22,500 nt of DNA from Cryptomeria japonica. Its lineage: Eukaryota > Streptophyta > Pinopsida > Cupressales > Cupressaceae. The notes beneath the pieces were generated by a model. The model did not search any database. It saw only the letters and a list, made by a program, of their open reading frames with translations, and had not been told where the DNA came from. Numbering within the stretch: position 1 is the stretch's first letter; each line of letters begins with the position of its first letter. The stretch covers positions 117,501 through 140,000 of the forward strand of contig NW_026729178.1 in NCBI RefSeq assembly GCF_030272615.1, in the 5' to 3' direction. Made by a program: the position numbers and the translations under genes. Positions 1 to 10,817 of the stretch are shown here, in pieces.

Positions 1-2880
1 TTGCGCGCCCTGGTGGGCACCATGGTGCGCACCAAGGAGCGCTCCGAAGTGTGCTCCAAGGTGCGGCCTGCACGAAGTCGGAGCCCGGTTTGCCCCGGGT
101 GTGCACCTCGGGTGGGCACCTTGGTGCGCATGCCTTGCCTGGGCTGCGCACCAGGGCGGGCTCAAGATGGCACCCGCGTTCCTTTTTTTTCACTATCTTT
201 CAAAACGGAAATTTTAAAATCTCATTTTTTTTTGCCTTTTTCTGGAAATTAGTGAAGGCAGCGCATCAAAGGTGCGCACCTCGCTGCCCACCACGGTGCG
301 CAACGCCGGTGGGCACCCGGGAGTGCTTCGAAGTGTGCTCCAAGGTGCTGCGTGCACGTTGTCGGAGCCCGGTTTGCCCCGGGTGCGCACCTCGCGTGCA
401 CCTTCGTCGGGGTGGGCACCTTGGCTGGGTTTGCCCCGGCTGCGCTCCGAAGCGGGGTTATTGGAGCGCCGCCTCTTTTTTTGTCGGAGCGTTTGGTGGG
501 GTTTCTCGCATTGGCTCTTCCGAGGCCCGGTTGCCACCCTGGCGCGCACGAAGTCGGAAGTAGGGTTAATTGCCCGGGTGCGCACCTTTGCCAGGGTGGG
601 CACCTTACCTGGGCTGCGCACCAGGGCGGGCTCAAGATGGCACGCGCGTTCCGTTTTTTTCACTATCTTTCAAAACGGAAATTTTAAAATCTCCTTTTTT
701 TTTTGCCTTTTCTGGAAATTAGTGAAGGCAGCGCATCAAAGGTGCGCACCTCGCTGCCCACCTTGGTGTGCTCTGAGGTGCGCACCCGGGAGCGCTACGA
801 AGTGTGCTCCAAGGTGCGGCGTGCACGTTGTCGGAGCCCGGTTTGCCCCGGGTGCGCACCTCGCCTGCACCTTGGCCGGGGTGGGCACCTTGGCTGGGTT
901 TGCCCAGGGTGCGCTCCGAAGCGGGGTTACTGGAGCGCCCCCTCTTTTTTTGTCAGAGCGTTTGGTGGGGTTTCTCGCATTGGCTCTTCCCAGGCCCGGT
1001 TGTTGGGTGCGCTCCCACCCTGGCGCGCGCGAAGTTGGAAGTTGGGTTAATTGCCCGGGCGCGCACCTTCGCCAGGGTGGGCACCTTGGTGCGCACACCT
1101 TGGCTGGGCTGCGCACCAGGGCGGGCTCAAGATGGCACCAGCATTCCCTTTTTCTCACTATCTTTCAAAACGGAAATTTTAAAATCTCGTTTTTTTTTTG
1201 CCTTTTATGGAAATTAGTGAAGGCATCGCATCAAAGGTGCGCACCTCGCTGCCCACCTTGGTGTGCTCCGAGGTGCCCACCACGGTGCGCAACGCCGGTG
1301 CGAACCCGGGAGCGCCCCGATGTGTGCTCCAAGGTGCGGCGTGCACGAAGTCGGACCCCGGTTTGCCCCGGGTGCGCACCTCGCGTGCACCTTGGTGCGC
1401 ACACCTTGGCTGGGTTGCGCGGCCTGGTGGGCACCATGGTGCGCACCAAGGAGCGCTCCGAAGTGTGCTCCAAGGTGCGGCGTGCACGAAGTCGGAGCCC
1501 GGTTTGCCCCGGGTACGCACCTTCGCCGGGGTGGGCACCTCGGCTGGGTTGCGCGCCCTGGTGCGCACCAAGGAGCGCTCCGAAGTGTGCTCCAAGGTGC
1601 GGCGTGCACGAAGTCGGAGCCCGGTTTGCCCCGGGTGCGCACCTCGCGTGCACCTTCGGCGGGGTTGCGCGCCTTGGTGGGCACCATGGTGCGCACCAAG
1701 GAGCGCTCCGAAGTGTGCTCCAAGGTGCGGCGTGCACGAAGTCGGAGCCCGGTTTGCCCCGGGTGCGCACCTCGCGTGCACCTTCGGCGGGGTTGCGCGC
1801 CCTGGTGGGCACCATGGTGCGCACCAAGGAGCGCTCCGAAGTGTGCTCCAAGGTGCGGCGTGCACGAAGTCGGAGCCCGGTTTGCCCCGGGTGCGCACCT
1901 CGCGTGCACCTTCGCCGCGGTGGGCACCATGGCGTGCACGAAGTCGGAGCCCGGTTTGCCCCGGGTGCGCACCTCGCGTGCACCTTCGCCGGGGTGGGCA
2001 CCTCGGCTGGGTTGCGCGCCCTGGTGCGCACCAAGGAGCGCTCCGAAGTGTGCTCCAAGGTGCGGCGTGCACGAAGTCGGAGCCCGGTTTGCCCCGGGTG
2101 CGCACCTCGCGTGCACCTTCGCCAGGGTGGGCACCTCGGTGCGCACACCTTCTCAATGTTTTCTTGCCTTTTCTGGAAATTGGTGAAGGCAGCGCATCAA
2201 AGGTGCGCACCTCGGTGTGCTCCGAGGTGCGAACCCGAGAGCGCTCCGAGGTGCCCACGAAGTCGAAAGTCGGGTTAATTGCATTGTTTTCCCCGGGTGC
2301 GCTCCGAGGTGCGCAACATCGGCGCGCACCAAGGAGGGCTCCGAAGTGTGCTCCAAGGTGCGCACGATGGCGTGCACCTCTGGTGCGCACGATTCGGAGC
2401 TCGGTTTGACCGGGGTGCGCACACCTTGGCTGGGTTGCGCACCTTTTGTGCGCTCCAAGGTGCGCACGAAGTCGGAGCTCGGTTTGCCCCGGGTGCGCAC
2501 CTTCGCCAGGGTGCGCACCTTGATGCGCACGCCTTGGCTGGGCTGCGCACCTTGGTGGGCGCCATGGTGCGCACCTTTCGTGCGCTCCAAGGTGCGCACG
2601 AAGTCGGAGCTCGGTTTGCCCCGGGTGCGCACCTTGGTGGGCGCCATGGTGCACTCCGAGGTGCCCAAGATTGGTGCGCACCAAGGAGCGCTCCGAAGTG
2701 CGCTCCAAGGTGCGCGCGAAGTCGAAAGTTGGGTTAATTGTCCGGTTTGCCTCGGGTGCGCACCTTGCGTGCACCTTCGCCAGGGTGGGCGCCTTGGTGC
2801 GCACACCTTGGCTGGGCTGCGCACACCTTGGCACCCGCGTTTCCTTCATTTTAAATTTTTTTTTTTTACAATCTCTCAAG
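1..2880. repeat. GTGCGCACC palindromic subrepeat mosaic, block 1
   Basis: GC-rich satellite-like DNA built from short phrases reshuffled many times: GGTGCGCACC, GGAGCGCTCC and CACCATGGTG (each a perfect 10-bp palindrome), plus a CCCGG-TTTGCC-CCGGG mini-hairpin. AT-rich islands of about 70 bp interrupt it at 191-260, 661-730 and 1156-1225, with a partial island at 2161-2191 and a diverged one at 2851-2930. Each full island has an ATTTTAAAAT core, a T-run and a TGCCTT...AAGGCA inverted pair. Open frames up to 668 codons exist here on both strands, but they overlap in several frames, consist of permuted subrepeat translations and show no domain, so I call no gene. No Pol I or Pol III promoter is recognised in this block. 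Confidence 0.85.
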
Positions 2881-3363
2881 TGGGAAATTCTATAATCTCA
2901 ACTTTTTTTGCCTTTTCAGGAAACTTTTGAATGGAGCGCATCATTGGTGCGCTCCGAAGTGTGCTCCAAAGCTCTCTCCAGCTGCGTGCACCTGCCCCGG
3001 CCGCGCACCCGGCCCCGCCCAGCTTCGCTCACCTGTCCCGGGCGTCTGGTGCGGAACCTTAGAGTAAGAAACATCACCGTGCACCTTGGCCAACGTGCGC
3101 GACTCGACCGAGCGCGCACTGGCCGAGGTGCACACCGATTTCACCTGGGTGCGCGCGCAGCACCTCGGGCGCACCGGGGTGCGCGCACAACGCCCGGGTT
3201 GCACCGTGGCCTGTGTGCTCGGGGCGCCTCGGGTGCGCGCTCGGTGTCGCCCCCCGCGCGCGCGGTAGTGCGGGCAGCGCACCCCGGCCCGGCCCGGCCC
3301 CGACGAGAACGCAAACGGGCAAAAGGTTTATTCAAATAGCATTGCGATGCCCGGCGAAAAACT
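2881..3363. other. GC-rich 3' flank of 5S copy 1
   Basis: This stretch joins the last AT-rich island (ending near 2930) to the 3' end of the minus-strand 5S gene. It is very GC-rich (runs such as CCCGGCCCGGCCCCG near 3290-3303), with scattered GTGCGCAC-type phrases that are less regular than in the block to the left. From 3325 to 3363 it becomes AT-richer towards the 5S terminator. I see no gene. The same stretch occurs at 10818-11300, differing at 3223 (G/T) and 3348 (T/C). Confidence 0.6.
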
Positions 3364-3369
3364 AAAAAA
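3364..3369 (-). terminator. Pol III terminator of 5S copy 1
   Basis: On the minus strand the 5S 3' end (TTGCACCC) is followed directly by T6, then AG and a second T5 run. A run of four or more T on the non-template strand is the standard Pol III stop, so this is a strong terminator with a back-up. Mature 5S RNA probably keeps one or two of these Us. Confidence 0.9.
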
Positions 3370-3487
3370 GGGTGCAACACCGGGACTTCCCGGGAGGTCA
3401 CCCATCCCAGTACTACTTCGGCCCAAGCGCGCTTAACTGCGGAGTTCTGATGGGATCCGGTGCACTAACGCTGGTATGATCGCACCC
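3370..3487 (-). rRNA. 5S ribosomal RNA, copy 1
   Basis: On the minus strand the gene begins GGGTGCGATCATACCAGC and ends GGTGTTGCACCC, as in land-plant 5S rRNA. The 5' and 3' ends pair as helix I. The internal control region is intact: A box AGTTAAGCGCGCTTGG at gene positions 50-65, and C box GGATGGGTGACCTCCCGGG at 81-99. The body is 118 bp, about 120 with terminal Us. 5S RNA is part of the large ribosomal subunit and is transcribed by Pol III with TFIIIA. Compared with copy 2, this gene has G instead of A at position 19 and A instead of G at position 70; copy 2 is closer to the usual plant sequence. The gene is antisense to the Pol I promoters further right. It looks functional, though as a minor variant. 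Confidence 0.97.
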
Positions 3488-3518
3488 GTTATGAGCTTGT
3501 CGCAGTGTGTACTTAGCA
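3488..3518 (-). promoter_or_regulatory. 5' flank of 5S copy 1
   Basis: Read on the minus strand, the base before the transcript is C, as is usual at -1 of plant 5S genes. A TATA-like but weak TAAGTA lies at about -28 to -23. Plant 5S transcription uses such upstream bases together with the internal boxes. The assignment rests on position only. The same flank is present upstream of copy 2. Confidence 0.5.
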
Positions 3519-3892
3519 AACCGCGACCCACGTGCGAATCCACCCCGGCCACCCACCCCCGTCGAGGTGCACACCCTCCCTCGCGAAGTGCGCCCCGTTC
3601 GCCAAGTGTGAGCCCTGCCCGGGTGCGCGCACCTTGCTAGGGCGTCGGGTGTGCACCCGGCCCGGCCTACGTGCGTGCACCTGTAGGGGGCGTCGTGTGC
3701 GTGCAGTGTCCCGTCTGCAACGCGGTGCCCACACACCACCTCGGGCGCAACGACCTGCGCTCACATGTGGGCCGAGTGCACCTTGGTGCATGTTCGGGGC
3801 GCCTCGGGTGCACGCTCGATCTTGCCCCGGTGCACCAAGGCGCTCGGTTTGCCCCGGGTGCGCACTTGGTGCAAGGTGGGCACCCAAAATAG
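3519..3892. other. GC-rich 5' flank of 5S copy 1, no gene seen
   Basis: GC-rich spacer with irregular GTGCAC/GTGCGC phrases and a CGGTTTGCCCCGGGTGCGCAC phrase near 3845-3865 shared with the mosaic blocks. Open frames here are short and overlap on both strands without recognisable domains. The same segment at 11456-11829 differs at 3684 (T/G). Confidence 0.6.
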
Positions 3893-4261
3893 GGATCAAG
3901 CACCAAAACACAAGTTTCGGGATGCAAAATGGGACCCAAGGACCACAAATGCGTTCCAAGACCCATGATGGGTCCACGAGAACAAAAATGTGTTCCGAGA
4001 CTTAATAAACAAATATTGGGTTTTAGGAGAAGAAACATGCTCTGATGCCCAAAACGAGAATCGACCCCGAAAAGGCCACAGGCCAAAAGTGGGATGCGAG
4101 ACAAAAAAAAATGGGACCCGAGGACCAAAATTGGGTTCCCAGGTCGAAGACAGGGCAACCGGACAAGAAACGACCTCTAAGGCTCGAAATGAGTCCCGAC
4201 GACTAAAACTTGACAAGAAGCACCCATCAGGCACCCAACTCGACACCCATGGGATGCCGAC
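3893..4261. repeat. A-rich degenerate repeat segment, copy 1
   Basis: AT-richer DNA built from loose variants of an AAAATGGGACCCAAGGACC-like phrase (for example near 3927, 4107 and 4122), with an A8 run near 4105. It separates the 5S flank from the CACCC tract. It is repeated at 11830-12198 with no difference that I noticed. Short frames are present but none is convincing. Confidence 0.65.
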
Positions 4262-4742
4262 CCACCCGGGCTTCCACCTAGCACACCTTGGCACCCACCC
4301 ACCCTCGCACCCAACCTCGCACCCAACTTAGCACCTTTGAACCCACATTGGCACTCACCCTGACCCTGGCACCTTGGAACCCACATTGGCACTCACCTTG
4401 ACCCTGGCACCCACCTTTGCACTCACCTTGGGACCCACCCTGGCTCCCACCTCGGCACCCACCCAGACACCCACCTTGGTTCCTTGGCACCCACCTTGGA
4501 TCCTTGGCACCCACCCCGACACCCACCTTGGCACGCAACTTGGCTACTTGCCACCCACCTTGGCTCCTTGACGCCCACCCCGACAACCACCCCGTGACCT
4601 ACCCTGGCTAGGGTTGGTGCACACCCACCCTGGTGCCCACCTTGGCACCCACCCTATGACCCACCTTGGCACGCACCTTAGTACCCACCCCGTTACCCAC
4701 CCTAGGACCCACCCCGTGACCCACCTTGGCCAGGGTGGGTGC
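4262..4742. repeat. CACCC-type degenerate minisatellite, truncated copy
   Basis: Short units of the type TTGGCACCCACC, varying in length, make a strongly strand-asymmetric tract (plus strand C/A-rich, minus strand G/T-rich). It is about 480 bp here, against about 1.7 kb at 12199-13880. The tract stops abruptly at 4742 and joins GTGCGCACC mosaic; see the palindrome at 12667-12690 for what lies at the same place in copy 2. Confidence 0.85.
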
Positions 4743-5503
4743 CTTGGTGCGCACAACTTGCCTGGGCTGCACACCAGGGCGGGCTCAAGATGGCACCCGC
4801 GTTCCGTTTTTTTCACTATCTTTCAAAACGGAAATTTTAAAATCTCATTTTTTTCTTTTTTTTGCCTTTTCTGGAAATTAGTGAAGGCAGCGCATCAAAG
4901 GTGCGCAATGCTGGTGCGAACCCGGGAGCGCTCCGATGTGTGCTCCAAGGTGCGGCGTGCACGAAGTCCGAGCCCGGTTTGCCCCGGGTGCGCACCTCGC
5001 GTGCACCTTCGCCGGGGTGAGCACCTTGGCTGGGTTGCGCGCCCTGGTGCGTACCAAGGAGCGCTCTGAAGTGTGCTCCAAGGTGCGGCGTGCACGAAGT
5101 CGGAGCCCGGTTTGCCCCGGGTGTGCACCTCGGGTGCGCACCTCGCGTGCACCTTCGCTGCGGTGGGCACCTTGGCTGGGTTGCGCGCCTTGGTGGGCAC
5201 CATGCAGTGCACGAAGTCGGAGCCCGGTTTGCCCCGGGCGCGCACCTCCGCCAGGGTGGGCACCTTGGTGCGCACAACTTGCCTGGGCTGCGCATCAGGA
5301 AGGGCTCAAGATGGCACCCGCGTTCCGTTTTTTTCACTATCTTTCAGAACGGAAATTTTAAAATATCGTTTTTTTTTGCCTTTTCTGGAAATTAGTGAAG
5401 GCAGCGCATCAAAGGTGCGCAACGCTGGTGCGAACCTGGGAGCGCTCCGATGTGTGCTCCAAGGTGCGGCGTGCACGAAGTCGGAGCCCGGTTTGCCTCG
5501 GGT

Positions 5504-7024
5504 GCGCCCTGGTGGGCACCATGGTGCGCACCAAGGAGCGCTCCGAAGTGTGCTCCAAGGTGCGGCCTGCACGAAGTCGGAGCCCGGTTTGCCCCGGGTG
5601 TGCACCTCGGGTGGGCACCTTGGTGCGCATGCCTTGCCTGGGCTGCGCACCAGGGCGGGCTCAAGATGGCACCCGCGTTCCTTTTTTTTCACTATCTTTC
5701 AAAACGGAAATTTTAAAATCTCATTTTTTTTTGCCTTTTTCTGGAAATTAGTGAAGGCAGCGCATCAAAGGTGCGCACCTCGCTGCCCACCACGGTGCGC
5801 AACGCCGGTGGGCACCCGGGAGTGCTTCGAAGTGTGCTCCAAGGTGCTGCGTGCACGTTGTCGGAGCCCGGTTTGCCCCGGGTGCGCACCTCGCGTGCAC
5901 CTTCGTCGGGGTGGGCACCTTGGCTTGGTTTGCCCCGGCTGCGCTCCGAAGCGGGGTTATTGGAGCGCCGCCTCTTTTTTTGTCGGAGCGTTTGGTGGGG
6001 TTTCTCGCATTGGCTCTTCCGAGGCCCGGTTGCCACCCTGGCGCGCACGAAGTCGGAAGTAGGGTTAATTGCCCGGGTGCGCACCTTTGCCAGGGTGGCA
6101 CCTTACCTGGGCTGCGCACCAGGGCGGGCTCAAGATGGCACGCGCGTTCCGTTTTTTTCACTATCTTTCAAAACGGAAATTTTAAAATCTCCTTTTTTTT
6201 TTGCCTTTTCTGGAAATTAGTGAAGGCAGCGCATCAAAGGTGCGCACCTCGCTGCCCACCTTGGTGTGCTCTGAGGTGCGCACCCGGGAGCGCTACGAAG
6301 TGTGCTCCAAGGTGCGGCGTGCACGTTGTCGGAGCCCGGTTTGCCCCGGGTGCGCACCTCGCCTGCACCTTGGCCGGGGTGGGCACCTTGGCTGGGTTTG
6401 CCCAGGGTGCGCTCCGAAGCGGGGTTACTGGAGCGCCCCCTCTTTTTTTGTCAGAGAGTTTGGTGGGGTTTCTCGCATTGGCTCTTCCCAGGCCCGGTTG
6501 TTGGGTGCGCTCCCACCCTGGCGCGCGCGAAGTTGGAAGTTGGGTTAATTGCCCGGGCGCGCACCTTCGCCAGGGTGGGCACCTTGGTGCGCAAACCTTG
6601 GCTGGGCTGCGCACCAGGGCGGGCTCAAGATGGCACCAGCATTCCCTTTTTCTCACTATCTTTCAAAACGGAAATTTTAAAATCTCGTTTTTTTTTTGCC
6701 TTTTATGGAAATTAGTGAAGGCATCGCATCAAAGGTGCGCACCTCGCTGCCCACCTTGGTGTGCTCCGAGGTGCCCACCACGGTGCGCAACGCCGGTGCG
6801 AACCCGGGAGCGCCCCGATGTGTGCTCCAAGGTGCGGCGTGCACGAAGTCGGACCCCGGTTTGCCCCGGGTGCGCACCTCGCGTGCACCTTGGTGCGCAC
6901 ACCTTGGCTGGGTTGCGCGGCCTGGTGGGCACCATGGTGCGCACCAAGGAGCGCTCCGAAGTGTGCTCCAAGGTGCGGCGTGCACGAAGTCGGAGCCCGG
7001 TTTGCCCCGGGTGCGCACCTTCGC
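5504..7024. repeat. 1.5-kb sub-block (second of three copies)
   Basis: Collinear with about 5-1526 (offset 5499, then 5498 after a 1-bp loss near 6096) and with about 7868-9389. The block carries three AT-rich islands spaced by roughly 470 and 495 bp. It departs from the copy at 1-1526 near 7024, where a CCGCGG-containing variant begins. Confidence 0.85.
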
Positions 7025-7085
7025 CGCGGTGGGCACCATGGCGTGCACGAAGTCGGAGCCCGGTTTGCCCCGGGTGCGCACCTCG

Positions 7086-7566
7086 CGTGCACCTTCGCCG
7101 GGGTGGGCACCTCGGCTGGGTTGCGCGCCCTGGTGCGCACCAAGGAGCGCTCTGAAGTGTGCTCCAAGGTGCGGCGTGCACGAAGTCGGAGCCCGGTTTG
7201 CCCCGGGTGTGCACCTCGGGTGCGCACCTCGCGTGCACCTTCGCTGCGGTGGGCACCTTGGCTGGGTTGCGCGCCTTGGTGGGCACCATGCAGTGCACGA
7301 AGTCGGAGCCCGGATTGCCCCGGGCGCGCACCTCCGCCAGGGTGGGCACCTTGGTGCGCACAACTTGCCTGGGCTGCGCACCAGGAAGGGCTCAAGATGG
7401 CACCCGCGTTCCGTTTTTTTCACTATCTTTCAGAACGGAAATTTTAAAATCTCGTTTTTTTTTGCCTTTTCTTGAAATTAGTGAAGGCAGCGCATCAAAG
7501 GTGCGCAACGCTGGTGCGAACCTGGGAGCGCTCCGATGTGTGCTCCAAGGTGCGGCGTGCACGAAG
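7086..7566. repeat. 480-bp duplicate of 5000-5480
   Basis: Collinear at offset 2086, including the rare GTGTGCACCTCGGGTGCGC and CACCATGCAGTGCACG variants that mark both copies. A few substitutions separate them. It holds one AT-rich island (7421-7489). Confidence 0.8.
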
Positions 7567-7863
7567 TCGGACCCCGGTTTGCCCCGGGTGCGCACCTCGC
7601 GTGCACCTTGGTGCGCACACCTTGGCTGGGTTGCGCGCCCTGGTGGGCACCATGGTGCGCACCAAGGAGCGCTCCGAAGTGTGCTCCAAGGTGCGGCGTG
7701 CACGAAGTCGGAGCCCGGTTTGCCCCGGGTGCGCACCTCGCGTGCACCTTCGCCGCGGTGGGCACCATGGCGTGCACGAAGTCGGAGCCCGGTTTGCCCC
7801 GGGTGCGCACCTCGCGTGCACCTTCGCCGGGGTGGGCACCTTGGTGTGCAGACCTTGGCTGGG

Positions 7864-10817
7864 TTGCGCGCCCTGGTGGGCACCATGGTGCGCACCAAGG
7901 AGCGCTCCGAAGTGTGCTCCAAGGTGCGGCCTGCACGAAGTCGGAGCCCGGTTTGCCCCGGGTGTGCACCTCGGGTGGGCACCTTGGTGCGCATGCCTTG
8001 CCTGGGCTGCGCACCAGGGCGGGCTCAAGATGGCACCCGCGTTCCTTTTTTTTCACTATCTTTCAAAACGGAAATTTTAAAATCTCATTTTTTTTTGCCT
8101 TTTTCTGGAAATTAGTGAAGGCAGCGCATCAAAGGTGCGCACCTCGCTGCCCACCACGGTGCGCAACGCCGGTGGGCACCCGGGAGTGCTTCGAAGTGTG
8201 CTCCAAGGTGCTGCGTGCACGTTGTCGGAGCCCGGTTTGCCCCGGGTGCGCACCTCGCGTGCACCTTCGTCGGGGTGGGCACCTTGGCTGGGTTTGCCCC
8301 GGCTGCGCTCCGAAGCGGGGTTATTGGAGCGCCGCCTCTTTTTTTGTCGGAGCGTTTGGTGGGGTTTCTCGCATTGGCTCTTCCGAGGCCCGGTTGCCAC
8401 CCTGGCGCGCACGAAGTCGGAAGTAGGGTTAATTGCCCGGGTGCGCACCTTTGCCAGGGTGGGCACCTTACCTGGGCTGCGCACCAGGGCGGGCTCAAGA
8501 TGGCACGCGCGTTCCGTTTTTTTCACTATCTTTCAAAACGGAAATTTTAAAATCTCCTTTTTTTTTTGCCTTTTCTGGAAATTAGTGAAGGCAGCGCATC
8601 AAAGGTGCGCACCTCGCTGCCCACCTTGGTGTGCTCTGAGGTGCGCACCCGGGAGCGCTACGAAGTGTGCTCCAAGGTGCGGCGTGCACGTTGTCGGAGC
8701 CCGGTTTGCCCCGGGTGCGCACCTCGCCTGCACCTTGGCCGGGGTGGGCACCTTGGCTGGGTTTGCCCAGGGTGCGCTCCGAAGCGGGGTTACTGGAGCG
8801 CCCCCTCTTTTTTTGTCAGAGCGTTTGGTGGGGTTTCTCGCATTGGCTCTTCCCAGGCCCGGTTGTTGGGTGCGCTCCCACCCTGGCGCGCGCGAAGTTG
8901 GAAGTTGGATTAATTGTCCGGGCGCGCACCTTCGCCAGGGTGGGCACCTTGGTGCGCACACCTTGGCTGGGCTGCGCACCAGGGCGGGCTCAAGATGGCA
9001 CCAGCATTCCCTTTTTCTCACTATCTTTCAAAACGGAAATTTTAAAATCTCGTTTTTTTTTTGCCTTTTATGGAAATTAGTGAAGGCATCGCATCAAAGG
9101 TGCGCACCTCGCTGCCCACCTTGGTGTGCTCCGAGGTGCCCACCACGGTGCGCAACGCCGGTGCGAACCCGGGAGCGCCCCGATGTGTGCTCCAAGGTGC
9201 GGCGTGCACGAAGTCGGACCCCGGTTTGCCCCGGGTGCGCACCTCGCGTGCACCTTGGTGCGCACACCTTGGCTGGGTTGCGCGGCCTGGTGGGCACCAT
9301 GGTGCGCACCAAGGAGCGCTCCGAAGTGTGCTCCAAGGTGCGGCGTGCACGAAGTCGGAGCCCGGTTTGCCCCGGGTACGCACCTCGCGTGCACCTTCGC
9401 CGGGGTGGGCACCTCGGCTGGGTTGCGCGCCCTGGTGCGCACCAAGGAGCGCTCCGAAGTGTGCTCCAAGGTGCGGCGTGCACGAAGTCGGAGCCCGGTT
9501 TGCCCCGGGTGCGCACCTTCGCCGCGGTGCGCACCATGGCGTGCACGAAGTCGGAGCCCGGTTTGCCCCGGGTGCGCACCTCGCGTGCACCTTCGGCGGG
9601 GTTGCGCGCCCTGGTGGGCACCATGGTGCGCACCAAGGAGCGCTCCGAAGTGTGCTCCAAGGTGCGGCGTGCACGAAGTCGGAGCCCGGTTTGCCCCGGG
9701 TGCGCACCTCGCGTGCACCTTCGGCGGGGTTGCGCGCCCTGGTGGGCACCATGGTGCGCACCAAGGAGCGCTCCGAAGTGTGCTCCAAGGTGCGGCGTGC
9801 ACGAAGTCGGAGCCCGGTTTGCCCCGGGTGCGCACCTCGCGTGCACCTTCGCCGCGGTGGGCACCATGGCGTGCACGAAGTCGGAGCCCGGTTTGCCCCG
9901 GGTGCGCACCTCGCGTGCACCTTCGCCGGGGTGGGCACCTCGGCTGGGTTGCGCGCCCTGGTGCGCACCAAGGAGCGCTCCGAAGTGTGCTCCAAGGTGC
10001 GGCGTGCACGAAGTCGGAGCCCGGTTTGCCCCGGGTGCGCACCTCGCGTGCACCTTCGCCAGGGTGGGCACCTCGGTGCGCACACCTTCTCAATGTTTTC
10101 TTGCCTTTTCTGGAAATTGGTGAAGGCAGCGCATCAAAGGTGCGCACCTCGGTGTGCTCCGAGGTGCGAACCCGAGAGCGCTCCGAGGTGCCCACGAAGT
10201 CGAAAGTCGGGTTAATTGCATTGTTTTCCCCGGGTGCGCTCCGAGGTGCGCAACATCGGCGCGCACCAAGGAGGGCTCCGAAGTGTGCTCCAAGGTGCGC
10301 ACGATGGCGTGCACCTCTGGTGCGCACGATTCGGAGCTCGGTTTGACCGGGGTGCGCACACCTTGGCTGGGTTGCGCACCTTTTGTGCGCTCCAAGGTGC
10401 GCACGAAGTCGGAGCTCGGTTTGCCCCGGGTGCGCACCTTCGCCAGGGTGCGCACCTTGATGCGCACGCCTTGGCTGGGCTGCGCACCTTGGTGGGCGCC
10501 ATGGTGCGCACCTTTCGTGCGCTCCAAGGTGCGCACGAAGTCGGAGCTCGGTTTGCCCCGGGTGCGCACCTTGGTGGGCGCCATGGTGCACTCCGAGGTG
10601 CCCAAGATTGGTGCGCACCAAGGAGCGCTCCGAAGTGCGCTCCAAGGTGCGCGCGAAGTCGAAAGTTGGGTTAATTGTCCGGTTTGCCTCGGGTGCGCAC
10701 CTTGCGTGCACCTTCGCCAGGGTGGGCGCCTTGGTGCGCACACCTTGGCTGGGCTGCGCACACCTTGGCACCCGCGTTTCCTTCATTTTAAATTTTTTTT
10801 TTTTACAATCTCTCAAG
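7864..10817. repeat. GTGCGCACC subrepeat mosaic, block 3
   Basis: The mosaic part of the second duplication copy, equivalent to 1-2880. From 9300 to 10080 it consists of many 60- to 180-bp partial repeats of one phrase, running CACCATGGTGCGCACC, GGAGCGCTCC, GTGCACGAAGTCGGAGC, CCCGGTTTGCCCCGGG. The tail 10130-10780 is the diverged form next to the 5S region. No gene is supported. Confidence 0.85.

Larger units (their letters stand above)
1..4742. repeat. IGS segmental duplication, copy 1 (with 5S copy 1)
   Basis: This segment is repeated almost base for base at 7864-12679. The offset is 7863 on the left and 7937 from about 2140 to 4742. The 74-bp difference comes from two small insertions in copy 2: about 11 bp near 9384 and about 63 bp near 9520-9590, both inside the GTGCGCACC subrepeats. 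The left edge is cut by the window, so the true repeat may start further left. Homology stops at 4742, inside a CACCC tract that continues in the other copy. This is a large tandem duplication within one spacer, consistent with unequal exchange; sequence identity is seen directly, the mechanism is inferred. Confidence 0.9.
4743..7863. repeat. GTGCGCACC subrepeat mosaic, block 2
   Basis: Same composition as the mosaic at 1-2880: palindromic 10-mers, CCCGG...CCGGG phrases and AT-rich islands at 4814-4889, 5335-5403, 5690-5759, 6159-6228, 6654-6723 and 7421-7489. Its middle (about 5504-7024) copies about 5-1526, and 7086-7566 copies 5000-5480, so it is itself made by nested duplications. Long two-strand open frames are present and are rejected as genes because every frame is a permutation of the same repeat. 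Confidence 0.85.

Noticed and set aside
272-2278. Long plus-strand open frame of 668 codons and similar frames on both strands
   Set aside because: Composed only of translated GTGCGCACC subrepeats, overlapped by equally long frames on both strands, with no domain, no codon signature and frame changes between repeat copies.
3370-3487. 5S-derived sequence of a Cassandra-type retrotransposon LTR
   Set aside because: The gene is full length with an intact 3' half, C box and terminator, and no LTR ends, primer-binding site or polypurine tract are visible nearby.
3370-3487. 5S copy 1 as a pseudogene
   Set aside because: Only two substitutions from copy 2, both outside the A and C boxes, and the terminator is intact; a minor functional variant is the simpler reading.
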